A DNA stretch of 64,000 nucleotides, taken from NCBI GenBank assembly GCA_050330195.1, contig JBHJOB010000103.1, positions 1 through 64,000 of the forward strand. The letters run 5' to 3'. Position 1 is the first letter of the stretch. Every line of letters starts with the position of its first letter. The notes under the pieces were generated by a model. It ran no database searches and was not told the origin of the DNA. It worked only from the letters and a program-made list of their open reading frames with translations. Source of the DNA: JAHQVI01 sp050330195 (GTDB taxonomy: Bacteria > Pseudomonadota > Alphaproteobacteria > Rhizobiales > Rhodomicrobiaceae). The translations under genes and the position numbers were made by a program. This document shows, in pieces, positions 17,786 through 26,683 of the stretch.

Positions 17786-18559
17786 ATGAAAGAGGGCTTG
17801 CAGATGTTCGACCTGAGCGGCCAATGGGCGCTCGTGACGGGTTCGAGCCGGGGGTTGGGCTACGCAATCGCGCGGGGTCTGGCGCGCGTCGGCGCGAGCG
17901 TTGTCATTCATGGCAGCAGGCGCGAAACGGTGGAAAAAGCCGCCAGCGCGCTGACCGCCGAGGGACTGACGACGGCCGTGACCGCATTCGACGTCCGCAA
18001 TGTCGATCAGGTGACCGCAGCAATCGAGGCGCTGCGGAGCGAAGGCATCGCGCCGGACATCATCGTTAACAATGCAGGCATCAATCTGCGCCATCCGCTT
18101 GCCGAGTTCCCTTATGAGGACTGGAAAGCCGTGCTCGAAACGCATCTGGACGGCTCGTACGCGGTGGCAAAGGCTGCGATCGGACCAATGATCGAGAACC
18201 GCAAGGGCAAGATCATCAACATCTGCTCTCTCGCAAGCGAGGTCGCGCGGCCTCGGATTTCCGCCTATGCAACGGCAAAGGGCGGACTGAAGATGCTGAC
18301 CAAGGCGATGGCCGTCGAATGGGCGCCGCACGGCATCTGCGCCAACGGCATCGCGCCGGGCTATTTCCTTACTGAAATGAATACTGAGCTGAAAGCCAAC
18401 AAGGAGTTCGACGATTGGGTCTGCAAGAGCACGCCGGCCGGCCGCTGGGCAAATCCCGATGAACTGGTTGGCGCGGCTGTCTTCCTGAGTTCGCCGGCCT
18501 CGGACTATGTCAACGGGCACATGCTGGCGGTCGATGGCGGTTTTCTGGCGTCGATGTGA
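17786..18559 (+). CDS. SDR oxidoreductase, gluconate 5-dehydrogenase-like
   Basis: This encodes 257 residues with TGSSRGLGYAIA (cofactor loop), NNAG, Ser in NICSLAS and YATAKGG (Tyr-x3-Lys). The overall pattern FDLSGQWALVTG ... APGYFLTEMNTEL ... GRWANPDELVGAAVFLSS is that of gluconate 5-dehydrogenase/IdnO-type enzymes, which interconvert gluconate and 5-ketogluconate. The ATG at 17786 is preceded by AAGGGAG at 5-nt spacing and is chosen over a GTG 39 nt upstream. It faces dgoKA across about 200 nt, suggesting a shared sugar-acid role. The true substrate is not proven. Confidence 0.85.
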   Translation: MKEGLQMFDLSGQWALVTGSSRGLGYAIARGLARVGASVVIHGSRRETVEKAASALTAEGLTTAVTAFDVRNVDQVTAAIEALRSEGIAPDIIVNNAGINLRHPLAEFPYEDWKAVLETHLDGSYAVAKAAIGPMIENRKGKIINICSLASEVARPRISAYATAKGGLKMLTKAMAVEWAPHGICANGIAPGYFLTEMNTELKANKEFDDWVCKSTPAGRWANPDELVGAAVFLSSPASDYVNGHMLAVDGGFLASM

Positions 18560-18593
18560 ACTGGCGGGGTGAGGCCGGCGAGGCTTCCCGCGG

Positions 18594-19115
18594 TCAGCCC
18601 CCTGCCGCTGCGTCCTCTTTCAACACCGCGACCTCGCGCATGGTCACTGTGCCGTCCGCGCCAACCATCCGCAAGGTGAATGCCGCGCCATTGAAGGCGG
18701 TTTCCTGCGTTTGCCGCAACATGCGCGGAACCACGGACGGATCGCCGAGTGCCTCGATGATCCAGAGCTTCTCGCCGCTTTTCCATTCCCGCGGATGGAG
18801 CGGCACAGGCTGGCGGCCGATATTCTGGCGAAGATGCTGGTCGGCCTCATCGGAGAGCCGGGCCCAAAGCACAAGGCCGACGGGGATCGTGAAGCGGCGG
18901 TCCTTCCTTGTCGCGGAAGCGATAACGATCTGGTTGTGCACCAGCGGCGGCAGAAGCAGCCACTCCAGATCCGCAAGACGTTGATGCTTGTACGCCGGCG
19001 AACGCATCAACACGCTGACCGCCTCGCCGAACGACATCATCAGATTGTCGGCATCCAGCCTGTTGGGCGGCGGGGCCTGACGCTCGGCAGCATTATTGTC
19101 GCGGGGAACGAACAT
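18594..19115 (-). CDS. HlyC/RtxC-family toxin-activating lysine acyltransferase (orphan)
   Basis: This encodes 173 residues. Residues about 27-150 follow the HlyC-like fold: FGEAVSVLMRSPAY, LEWLLLPPLVHNQ, PVGLVLWARLSDE, then PREWKSGEKLWIIEALG. In HlyC the corresponding stretches are the SPLH helix (with catalytic His23) and EDWTSGDRKWFID (with Asp92). Here the His is shifted by two positions (AYKH) and Glu replaces Asp, so activity is uncertain. HlyC-type enzymes fatty-acylate internal lysines of RTX protoxins using acyl-ACP. No RTX toxin or type I secretion gene lies in the window, so the target is unknown. It is convergent with the SDR gene, 35 nt away. Confidence 0.8.
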   Translation of the reverse strand: MFVPRDNNAAERQAPPPNRLDADNLMMSFGEAVSVLMRSPAYKHQRLADLEWLLLPPLVHNQIVIASATRKDRRFTIPVGLVLWARLSDEADQHLRQNIGRQPVPLHPREWKSGEKLWIIEALGDPSVVPRMLRQTQETAFNGAAFTLRMVGADGTVTMREVAVLKEDAAAGG

Positions 19116-19233
19116 AAGCGATCTTTATCGCAAAGAGATTGAGTATCCGTGACCGGCAGGCAGGAGTATCGCCGGCGCGCAGGAAATCGCTCCGATGGTT
19201 AACGGAACACCCTGCGACCGCGTCCGCCCCACT

Positions 19234-19527
19234 CTAAAGACGCAGCCCCTGCACGGCGCGCCCCGGCCCTTCGATGATGACGGTTTCGCGAGGGCGCGGC
19301 GTAAGGCTGCGTTCGCGCTCATCAAAGATGGAAACGCGAAATCCGCTCGTTGCATGGCATTTCTCGCAGCGGAAACGCAACTCCGCGATCTTCCCGTGCG
19401 AGTGGCTCCAGCCCTTCGCCTCAAGCCAGCCCGGCAGATATTCTGACACGCGGCCGCACGCGCCGCATTCCGCCCGCAGCGTGTCATGTCTTCCCAGATC
19501 GCAAAGCCGAAGTCTCAAAGTCTTCAT
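19234..19527 (-). CDS. Small zinc-ribbon-like protein, function unknown
   Basis: This encodes 97 residues with two Cys pairs, CGAC near residue 22 and CEKC near residue 54, separated by about 30 residues, as expected for a zinc ribbon. A basic C-terminal half (DERERSLTPRPRETVIIEG) follows. I do not recognise a named family. It is upstream of, and co-oriented with, the lysine-acyltransferase gene with a 118-nt gap, but nothing else ties them together. Confidence 0.65.
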   Translation of the reverse strand: MKTLRLRLCDLGRHDTLRAECGACGRVSEYLPGWLEAKGWSHSHGKIAELRFRCEKCHATSGFRVSIFDERERSLTPRPRETVIIEGPGRAVQGLRL

Positions 19528-19678
19528 GATCCGCGAATGTTAGCCCGGAAATGGTGAGCGGCCGGTTAGCAGGACAACGGCAATTATTCCGATCCCGAAG
19601 CCTTGCCAAGACTTCGGATTTGCGCAAGACCCGTCATGCATCATGATGCCAGAACACGAAAGGAGCCTGCCGCTTGCG

Positions 19679-20623
19679 ATGACCGGAAAAAATATCGACG
19701 CAACTGCGCTTCAGGAGATCATCGGCGGCGTCCATGCCGAGCTCGCGCCACGGCTAGGCGAGGGACGTGTCGCGGAATACATCCCCGAACTCGCCAATGT
19801 CGATCCGCGCAAGCTCGGGATCGCCGTTGCGACCGTCGGCGGCGATTTCCTCTGCATCGGCGATGCGGACGAGGCATTCTCGATCCAGAGCATCTCCAAG
19901 GTGTTCATGCTGGCGCTCGCACTCGGCAAAGTCGGCGATCAGCTCTGGCGGCGTGTTGGCCGCGAACCCTCGGGGTCGCCGTTCAACTCGATCGTACAGC
20001 TTGAACATGAGCACGGCATCCCGCGCAATCCGTTCATCAATCCGGGCGCGATCGTCGTGACGGACATCGTGCTTGGCCGCCGTTCGCCTTCAGAGGCCAT
20101 CGGGCAGATCCTGCATTTCGTCCGCAGCCTGGCGGATGATGACGACATCAGGATCGACGAACATGTGGCGCGTTCGGAAAACGAAACCGGCTTCCGAAAC
20201 AGGGCGCTGGCAAACTACATGCGCGCTTTCGGCAATCTCGACAACGAGGTGGATCGGGCGCTCGGCGTGTATTTCCATCAATGCGCGATTGCCATGAGCT
20301 GCCGTCAACTCGCGCGGGCCGGGCTTTTCCTGGCGGGAGAGGGGATGGACCCGATCACCGGCGAGCGCATGGTCTCGCGCGAGCGGGCGCGGCGCGTCAA
20401 CGCCCTGATGATGACCTGCGGGCACTATGACGGCTCGGGCGATTTTGCCTTTCATGTCGGCATGCCCGGAAAAAGTGGTGTCGGCGGCGGCATTCTGGCT
20501 GTCGTGCCGCGCGTGGCGTCCATCGCGGTCTGGTCGCCGGCCCTCAATGCGCAAGGGAATTCGCTGCTCGGCGCGCTGGCTCTGCGCGAGATCTCCGCGC
20601 GCACGGGCTGGTCGGTATTTTAG
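19679..20623 (+). CDS. glsA: Glutaminase
   Basis: Glutaminase hydrolyses L-glutamine to glutamate and ammonia. The 314 residues match the serine-dependent GlsA family (beta-lactamase-like fold): YIPELANVDP, the catalytic SISK motif (Ser-x-x-Lys) in FSIQSISKVFML, GREPSGSPFNS, NPFINPGAI and the C-terminal GKSGVGGGILAVVP. The ATG at 19679 has GGAG about 14 nt upstream; two earlier ATGs lack any Shine-Dalgarno. It is monocistronic as far as can be seen. GlsA is often linked to acid resistance or nitrogen metabolism. Confidence 0.94.
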   Translation: MTGKNIDATALQEIIGGVHAELAPRLGEGRVAEYIPELANVDPRKLGIAVATVGGDFLCIGDADEAFSIQSISKVFMLALALGKVGDQLWRRVGREPSGSPFNSIVQLEHEHGIPRNPFINPGAIVVTDIVLGRRSPSEAIGQILHFVRSLADDDDIRIDEHVARSENETGFRNRALANYMRAFGNLDNEVDRALGVYFHQCAIAMSCRQLARAGLFLAGEGMDPITGERMVSRERARRVNALMMTCGHYDGSGDFAFHVGMPGKSGVGGGILAVVPRVASIAVWSPALNAQGNSLLGALALREISARTGWSVF

Positions 20624-20678
20624 CCGTAGACTGGTTCGATGAGAGAACGAAAGAGATTGTCGGGGTTATGGAACAAAG

Positions 20679-20984
20679 ATGATTAACGATGCAGTATCAC
20701 AGCTGATCGCTCGGATGCACACTGCGGAACGCCCGGAATTATTGATGTTCCTAGCTGAGGTGATCATGGAAATGACTATTTTCCGTCGCTTACACTATGA
20801 AGCCGAAGATCCGGCTGGCCATCTCCGTCAGACCAATGAAGCGATCCACCGCTTGGCAGGCCATCTACGCGATCTTTGTGACCCGGACGAGGCATTTACT
20901 GAAAGCCGTGCGGCAGGGATCGGCGAACAACTCGCGCTCCTCCGTCCCTCCACTATCGCTCGTATGTATGGGTTCACGGTCTAG
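20679..20984 (+). CDS. Hypothetical protein, 101 residues
   Basis: This is a soluble, mostly helical protein with no signal peptide or membrane segment. The sequence (MEMTIFRRLHYEAED, LAGHLRDLCDPDEAF, RPSTIARMYGFTV) matches nothing I can name. The frame is 55 nt after glsA, with no strong Shine-Dalgarno. It is retained because its length and composition are plausible and no better frame overlaps it. Confidence 0.5.
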   Translation: MINDAVSQLIARMHTAERPELLMFLAEVIMEMTIFRRLHYEAEDPAGHLRQTNEAIHRLAGHLRDLCDPDEAFTESRAAGIGEQLALLRPSTIARMYGFTV

Positions 20985-21078
20985 GAAATGCGACGTGAGA
21001 TTGCTGCCGCCGGGTGGAAGGATGTTCATTCGATCATTATGTCTAGGCATCAACCTCATAAAGGCGGGAGAACGCCAG

Positions 21079-21327
21079 ATGACAAAGCTGATCCGCCTAG
21101 TACCTGTCCTCATATTCGCTGCCTTAGCAAAGCATGCGCTCGCAGCACCGCCTTCAAACGCTAAGCCCTTGTCGGAAGTCCTTCAGGCCATGGAGGCCGG
21201 CGGAAACGTCGCCTATTTCGACGAGATCGAGTGGGATGACGATCACTGGGAGATCGAATATTACACGCCGGACGGCTCCAAGGTTGAAGTCGACGTCGAT
21301 CCGGTCTCCGGTCAGCCAAGGAGTTGA
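21079..21327 (+). CDS. PepSY-domain small exported protein
   Basis: This encodes 82 residues. A signal peptide (about residues 1-21, ending HALAA) precedes a short PepSY-like module with the family's closing pattern YTPDGSKVEVDVDPVSGQ. PepSY domains occur in periplasmic proteins and are thought to bind or inhibit peptidases or act as sensors. The ATG at 21079 is chosen because it gives the signal peptide; the frame is open further upstream. Confidence 0.75.
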   Translation: MTKLIRLVPVLIFAALAKHALAAPPSNAKPLSEVLQAMEAGGNVAYFDEIEWDDDHWEIEYYTPDGSKVEVDVDPVSGQPRS

Positions 21328-21523
21328 TGCGCCGCCGCCGGACGGCCGCAGCCGGTTTCCGCGTAGCAAAACGGCGGAAAATACGGAAAACATTTGCCGT
21401 TTCGCCGTTCTGGCTTAGAAATGGCCACGCAGCAGGACGAAATCCGGGATGAACGATGGCCGGCCAACGTGCAGGTCAGGGTCGGGAGGCCCGGATCATA
21501 TGGCGAAAAAGAGGATTTGACCC

Positions 21524-23359
21524 ATGCCCCCATATCGCTCCAGAACCACGACACATGGCCGCAACATGGCGGGCGCACGCGGCCTTTGGCGCGCCACCGG
21601 CATGAAGGACGGCGATTTCGGCAAGCCGATCATTGCGGTCGTGAATTCCTTTACGCAATTCGTCCCCGGCCATGTTCATCTGAAGGATCTCGGCCAGCTC
21701 GTTGCGCGGGAGATCGAACAGGCGGGCGGCGTCGCCAAGGAATTCAACACGATCGCGGTCGATGACGGCATCGCAATGGGTCATGACGGGATGCTCTATT
21801 CCCTGCCCTCGCGCGAGCTGATCGCGGACTCGGTCGAATATATGGTCAACGCGCATTGCGCCGACGCAATGGTGTGCATCTCCAATTGCGACAAGATCAC
21901 GCCCGGCATGCTGATGGCGGCGATGCGGCTCAACATCCCGGCCGTCTTCGTCTCGGGCGGACCGATGGAAGCCGGCAAGGTCGTCCTTGACGGCAAGGAA
22001 AAGTCGGTCGACCTGATCGACGCCATGATCGCCGCCGCCGACGACAGCATCAGCGAAGCGGATGTGCAGACCATCGAGCGCTCCGCCTGCCCGACCTGCG
22101 GCTCCTGCTCCGGCATGTTCACGGCCAACTCCATGAACTGCCTGACGGAAGCGCTCGGCCTGTCCTTGCCCGGCAACGGTTCGACGCTGGCCACCCATTC
22201 CGACCGTCGGCGGCTCTTCGTCGAGGCGGGGCACCTCATCGTCGATATTGCCCGCCGCCATTACGAGCAGGACGATGAAAATGTCCTGCCACGGAATGTC
22301 GCCGCGAAGAAATCCTTCGAGAACGCCATGACGCTCGACATCGCGATGGGCGGCTCGACCAATACGGTGCTGCACATTCTGGCGGCCGCGCATGAGGGCG
22401 GGATCGATTTCGACATGGACGACATCGATGCGCTGTCCCGCAAGGTTCCCGTGCTGTGCAAGGTCGCGCCCGCAGTCGCCGACGTGCATATGGAGGACGT
22501 CCACCGGGCGGGCGGCATCATGGCCATCCTCGGCGAACTGGACCGCGCCGGCCTCATTCACCGCGAGCAGCCGACCGTGCATACCGCAACGATCGGCGAC
22601 GCCATCGACCGCTGGGACATCGTGCGCAGCGAGAGCGAAACGGTGCGCAATTTCTTCATGGCCGCGCCGGGCGGCGTGCCGACACAGGTCGCCTTCAGCC
22701 AGGAGCGGCGCTGGGGGGATCTCGACACCGACCGCGAAAACGGTGCGATCCGCAATGCCGAGCACGCCTTTTCGAAGGATGGCGGCCTGGCCGTGCTCAA
22801 AGGCAATCTGGCTGAGGATGGCTGCATCGTAAAGACGGCGGGCGTGGACGAAAGCATCCTGAAATTTTCCGGCCCCGCGAAGATCTTCGAGAGTCAGGAC
22901 TCGGCCGTCAGCGCTATTCTGACGAACAAGGTGAAGCCAGGCGATATTGTTCTGATCCGCTACGAAGGGCCGCGCGGCGGGCCGGGTATGCAGGAAATGC
23001 TGTATCCGACCAGCTATCTGAAGTCGAAGGGGCTGGGCAAGGCCTGCGCGCTTGTGACTGACGGACGCTTCTCGGGCGGCAGTTCGGGCCTGTCCATAGG
23101 CCATGTTTCCCCGGAAGCCGCCGAGGGCGGTACGATCGCCCTTGTCCGCGACGGCGACATCATCGAGATCGACATTCCCGCCCGCTCGATCCGGCTCGCG
23201 GTAAGTGACGGCGAACTGGCGGACCGTCGTGCCGAACAGGAAAAGATCGGCTTCAAGCCCGTCGAGGTGCGCAAGCGCAAGATCACCACGGCGCTTCGGG
23301 CTTACGGTCTCATGGCGACCAGCGCGGCAAAGGGCGCGGTGCGGTACGTTCCCGATTGA
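21524..23359 (+). CDS. ilvD: Dihydroxy-acid dehydratase
   Basis: This enzyme dehydrates 2,3-dihydroxy-isovalerate/3-methylvalerate to the 2-oxoacids of valine, leucine and isoleucine synthesis. The 611 residues are standard length. Iron-sulphur ligands lie in ISNCDKITPGM and CPTCGSCSGMFTANSMNC; the C-terminal part has GPRGGPGMQEMLYPTSYL and TDGRFSGGSSGLSIGHVSPEA. It is a single gene here; ilvC is 8.5 kb away. A long antisense open frame overlies it and is not coding. Confidence 0.97.
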   Translation: MPPYRSRTTTHGRNMAGARGLWRATGMKDGDFGKPIIAVVNSFTQFVPGHVHLKDLGQLVAREIEQAGGVAKEFNTIAVDDGIAMGHDGMLYSLPSRELIADSVEYMVNAHCADAMVCISNCDKITPGMLMAAMRLNIPAVFVSGGPMEAGKVVLDGKEKSVDLIDAMIAAADDSISEADVQTIERSACPTCGSCSGMFTANSMNCLTEALGLSLPGNGSTLATHSDRRRLFVEAGHLIVDIARRHYEQDDENVLPRNVAAKKSFENAMTLDIAMGGSTNTVLHILAAAHEGGIDFDMDDIDALSRKVPVLCKVAPAVADVHMEDVHRAGGIMAILGELDRAGLIHREQPTVHTATIGDAIDRWDIVRSESETVRNFFMAAPGGVPTQVAFSQERRWGDLDTDRENGAIRNAEHAFSKDGGLAVLKGNLAEDGCIVKTAGVDESILKFSGPAKIFESQDSAVSAILTNKVKPGDIVLIRYEGPRGGPGMQEMLYPTSYLKSKGLGKACALVTDGRFSGGSSGLSIGHVSPEAAEGGTIALVRDGDIIEIDIPARSIRLAVSDGELADRRAEQEKIGFKPVEVRKRKITTALRAYGLMATSAAKGAVRYVPD

Positions 23360-23668
23360 GCGGCAGCCAAATGCAATGCGGACCCGGATCAGACATCCGG
23401 CTCCGCGCTCGCCAGTCTCAAACGCGGCCACTCGCCCGCCCGCCCTGCAGCAAAATCCGAGCAATCGTAAAGCAAAAGTGAAGTATTCCGTAGAAATATT
23501 TAAAATGAATTGTATCCATGATATTTAGAAATATTCTATTTTAGAATTAGAACAATTTTAAGTTGGTGTATTTTTAGGCGAATACCTTGACGCACAGCTA
23601 TTTCTATCCTTAATCGGGAGGTGGAGAGGCTTTTCCCCTTTTCCCCGAAGAACAAAGGATGGAGAGAC
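23360..23668. other. 309-base AT-rich promoter region before the iron-uptake genes
   Basis: No gene is supported here. Bases about 23480-23580 are far more AT-rich than their surroundings and hold the Irr-box-like palindrome. The region should contain the promoter of the iron-uptake genes. Confidence 0.5.
23524..23540. promoter_or_regulatory. Irr-box (iron control element)-like palindrome
   Basis: TTTAGAA-ATA-TTCTATT contains a perfect TAGAA-N3-TTCTA core and resembles the Irr box of rhizobia (TTTAGAA-N3-TTCTAAA). A further half-site, TTTTAGAATTAGAA, follows at once. It sits in a very AT-rich stretch about 130 nt upstream of an iron-binding protein gene. Irr is the haem-responsive iron regulator of Hyphomicrobiales. 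Binding is inferred. Confidence 0.55.
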
Positions 23669-24736
23669 ATGCAGATCAAGCAGTGGTCCGGAAACCTGCC
23701 ATTGACAAGGCGGTCCCTGAGCCTTGGCGTTGTTGCACTTGCGGCCATGACCACGACGTTCGGCATTCCCGCGCCAGCTCTGGCCAATGGCGAGCTCAAT
23801 CTCTACTCATCACGGCATTACGACACGGATGAGCAGCTTTATGGCGAGTTCGAAAAGCAAAGCGGCATCAAGATCAACCGTATCGAGGATGACGCAGGCG
23901 CACTGATCAAGCGGATTACGGCGGAAGGCGCAAACAGCCCGGCCGACATCCTGATCACGGTTGACGCGGGACGGCTCTGGCAGGCCGAACAGGAGGGCAT
24001 GTTCCAGTCAACCAGTTCGGAGACGCTGGAAAAGCGCATCGCCTCCAATCTGCGTCACCCGGACGGCAACTGGTTCGGTTTCTCCCGTCGCGCGCGCATC
24101 ATCTTTTACGACAAGGAGCGCGTCACCGAGCCGCCGAAGACCTATGAAGAACTGGCCGACCCAAAATATAAGGGCCTTGTCTGCACGCGCAGCAGCTCGA
24201 ACATCTACATGTTGTCGCTCATGGCGGCGATGATCGAGCATCATGGAGCCGAGAAAGCCAAGGAATGGGCCACAGGCGTCTGGGAAAACCGTGCGCGCGA
24301 ACCTGAAGGCGGCGACACGGACCAGCTTCGCGGCATCGCGTCCGGCGTCTGCGGCATCGCATTGGCGAACACTTACTATTTCGCCCGTGCGCTTGGGAGC
24401 GACGTGAAGGATCTGACCGGCCAGACCGACAAGATCGGCTGGGTATTCCCGAACCAGGACGGCAGAGGCGCGCATGTCAACATATCCGGCGCCGGCGTGG
24501 TCAAGAACGCACCGAACAAGGAAAACGCGGTCAAGTTCCTTGAGTATCTTGCGAGCGATTCCGCGCAGAAGTATTTCGCTGCCGGCAACAATGAATATCC
24601 TGTTGTTGAAGGCGTCGAGACGACGGCTCCGTTGCAGAAGCTGGGCGAGTTCAAGGCCGACAATCTCGATCTGATCAAGCTGGGCGTCAACCAGCCGCAG
24701 GCCCAGAAAATCTACGACGAGGTCGGATACAAATAG
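23669..24736 (+). CDS. Fe(III) ABC transporter substrate-binding protein (FbpA/FutA type)
   Basis: This is a periplasmic ferric-iron-binding protein of 355 residues. It has a signal with a twin-arginine-like start (LTRRSLSLGVVALAAM) and likely cleavage after PALA. The mature chain begins NGELNLYSSRHYDTDEQLY, the family signature in which Tyr residues contribute to iron binding. RVSFGFSRRARIIFYDK-type and NTYYFARAL segments follow (the latter containing the paired Tyr). The ATG at 23669 has GGAGAG 3 nt upstream of the ACATG start context. An Irr-box-like site lies upstream and an ABC permease gene downstream, separated by a hairpin. Confidence 0.9.
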   Translation: MQIKQWSGNLPLTRRSLSLGVVALAAMTTTFGIPAPALANGELNLYSSRHYDTDEQLYGEFEKQSGIKINRIEDDAGALIKRITAEGANSPADILITVDAGRLWQAEQEGMFQSTSSETLEKRIASNLRHPDGNWFGFSRRARIIFYDKERVTEPPKTYEELADPKYKGLVCTRSSSNIYMLSLMAAMIEHHGAEKAKEWATGVWENRAREPEGGDTDQLRGIASGVCGIALANTYYFARALGSDVKDLTGQTDKIGWVFPNQDGRGAHVNISGAGVVKNAPNKENAVKFLEYLASDSAQKYFAAGNNEYPVVEGVETTAPLQKLGEFKADNLDLIKLGVNQPQAQKIYDEVGYK

Positions 24737-24771
24737 GCTTGTTGAGCCACGGTCCACGGTGAATTCAAGGC

Positions 24772-24808
24772 TTGCCGCCCCGGCGCATGATCGCTGCCGG
24801 GGCGGCAA
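24772..24808 (+). promoter_or_regulatory. Strong intercistronic hairpin between binding-protein and permease genes
   Basis: TTGCCGCCCCGGC (24772-24784) pairs perfectly with GCCGGGGCGGCAA (24796-24808) around an 11-nt loop. There is no T-run after it, so it is more likely an mRNA-stabilising or partial attenuating structure than a full terminator. It would favour the binding protein over the permease, as often seen in ABC operons. Confidence 0.6.
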
Positions 24809-24982
24809 TGATTCGCAGGCCCATATTGTTTGCAAGCATGATAAGGAACAAAACGCCCTGGATTTAAGAATCTGGAAAGCTACGGAAGTCTCTCTATAGC
24901 TTTCTGCTGTAACGAATGAATGGAGACCGGGCAGCAAGGCTGACGCAGCCGCTGGGCCGCTTTCCCTGACGGACAAATTCTG

Positions 24983-26683
24983 TTGTCGACCGTATCGGAT
25001 TTCTTGCATCTTCGCCCGATCACTGCCCGCGCGCGGCAGCGCTCCGGCTTGAGCATCTTCGCGGTCGTCATCGGCTGCCTGCTGATCACGCCGGTCATCA
25101 GCGTCGTGATCTCCGCCGCCGCTCCCGATAGCGGGACGCTCGCCCATCTGGCGCGCACCGTTCTCGCCGACTATCTCGTCAACACCGCCATTCTTGTCAT
25201 AGGCGTCGGCTTCGGCACGCTCCTGATCGGCGCCAGCACGGCCTGGCTGGTGACGATGTGCCGTTTTCCGGGGCAGCGTTTTTTCGCGTGGGCGCTGATC
25301 ATGCCCCTCGCCATGCCCGCCTATATCATCGCCTACGCCTACACCGACCTGCTATCGCATCCCGGCCTTGTGCAAGCCACGCTGCGCGACCTGACCGGCT
25401 GGGGACCGCGCGACTACTGGTTTCCCAATGTCCGTTCGCTGGGCGGCGCGGTGACGATGTTCGTCTTCGTGCTCTACCCATACGTCTACCTGCTGTCCCG
25501 CTCGGCGTTTCTCCAGCAGTCGTCCTGTTACGCGGATGCCAGCCGCTCGCTCGGCCGCTCCGCCTGGAACACCTTCTGGACCGTCACGCTGCCGCTGGCC
25601 CGGCCCGCAATTGCCGGGGGCGTCACGCTCGCCGTCATGGAAACGCTCGCCGATTTCGGGGCTGTCTCGCATTTCGGCGTGCAGACCTTCACGACCGGCA
25701 TTTACCGCGCGCTCCTGTCGATGAACGACGCCACCGCCGCCGCGCAGCTTTCGACCATGCTGCTCGGCGTCGTCTTTCTGGTCGTCATGCTGGAGCGCTG
25801 GGAGCGGCGCACGGCGCGCTATGTCAACAGCCGCAACGCCCGCGATCTGCACCAATATGATCTCGAAGGCGCGCGCGCATGGGGGGCGACGGCCCTGTGT
25901 GCGCTGCCGGTGATGCTGGGCTTCGTCGTTCCGGTCACGGTGCTGGCGCATCTCTCATGGGTCGACGGCCACTCCATCGTCTCCGAGCGCTATTTCAACC
26001 TGATCGTCAATTCGCTGATCCTCGCCTCGATCGCCGCAATGGTCATCGTGATGATCGCGTTCGTCCTTGCCTATTCGGCGCGAGTGCGGCCCGGCAAGCT
26101 GACAGGGACCGCGAACCGGCTCGCCAGTCTCGGCTATGCGGTTCCCGGCTCGATCATCGCGGTCGGCATCCTCATTCCGCTGGCGTCCTTCGATAACGCA
26201 CTCGACGCATTCGTGCGCGAGACTTTCGGATTTTCGCTAGGGCTGCTGCTGACCGGCTCCATCGCGGGGCTGATCTTTGCCTATGTGGTTCGTTACATGG
26301 CGGTCGGTCTCAACGGGCTCGATGCAGGGTTCGGCAAGATCCCGCTGCATCTCGATGAAGCCGCGCGAACACTGGGCCGGGGGGAGCTTGGCGTCTTGCG
26401 TGCGGTCCACCTGCCGATGCTGCGCGGCACGCTGCTGACCGCATGGCTGATGGTTTTCGTCGATGTGATGAAGGAGCTTCCGGCAACGCTGATCCTGCGC
26501 CCGTTCAATTACGACACGCTCGCCATTCAGGCCTACCGTCTGGCGTCGGATGAACGTCTCGCGCAGGCATCCACGCCATCGCTGTTTCTTGTCGCCGTCG
26601 GTCTGATACCGGTGCTCATCCTGTCCAGACGCATCGCCGCCTCGCACCGTCGGAGCGGCGAGAGCGAAACGTACGCGCCATGA
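24983..26683 (+). CDS. Fe(III) ABC transporter permease (FbpB type, two-domain)
   Basis: This encodes 566 residues and about 12 membrane helices, made of two tandem permease domains as in FbpB/SfuB/AfuB. Each half has an EAA-type coupling loop: YADASRSLGRSAWNTFWTVTLPLA in the first and EAARTLGRGELGVLRAVHLPML in the second. FbpB imports iron delivered by the binding protein encoded just upstream. The start is a TTG with only weak Shine-Dalgarno, so the N-terminus is uncertain by some codons. It overlaps the TonB-like gene by 4 nt (ATGA). The ATPase expected for this transporter (FbpC) is not encoded nearby. Confidence 0.9.
   Translation: MSTVSDFLHLRPITARARQRSGLSIFAVVIGCLLITPVISVVISAAAPDSGTLAHLARTVLADYLVNTAILVIGVGFGTLLIGASTAWLVTMCRFPGQRFFAWALIMPLAMPAYIIAYAYTDLLSHPGLVQATLRDLTGWGPRDYWFPNVRSLGGAVTMFVFVLYPYVYLLSRSAFLQQSSCYADASRSLGRSAWNTFWTVTLPLARPAIAGGVTLAVMETLADFGAVSHFGVQTFTTGIYRALLSMNDATAAAQLSTMLLGVVFLVVMLERWERRTARYVNSRNARDLHQYDLEGARAWGATALCALPVMLGFVVPVTVLAHLSWVDGHSIVSERYFNLIVNSLILASIAAMVIVMIAFVLAYSARVRPGKLTGTANRLASLGYAVPGSIIAVGILIPLASFDNALDAFVRETFGFSLGLLLTGSIAGLIFAYVVRYMAVGLNGLDAGFGKIPLHLDEAARTLGRGELGVLRAVHLPMLRGTLLTAWLMVFVDVMKELPATLILRPFNYDTLAIQAYRLASDERLAQASTPSLFLVAVGLIPVLILSRRIAASHRRSGESETYAP

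Noticed and set aside
16673..18520. Extending dgoK upstream to a 615-residue protein
   Set aside because: The extra 314 residues are antisense to the SDR gene at 17786-18559 and match nothing. The dgoK family start is at 17578.
21476..23464. A 662-residue open frame antisense to ilvD
   Set aside because: It mirrors a fully conserved ilvD gene. Long antisense frames are expected in high-GC coding DNA, and its translation is Arg/Ala/His-rich with no domain.
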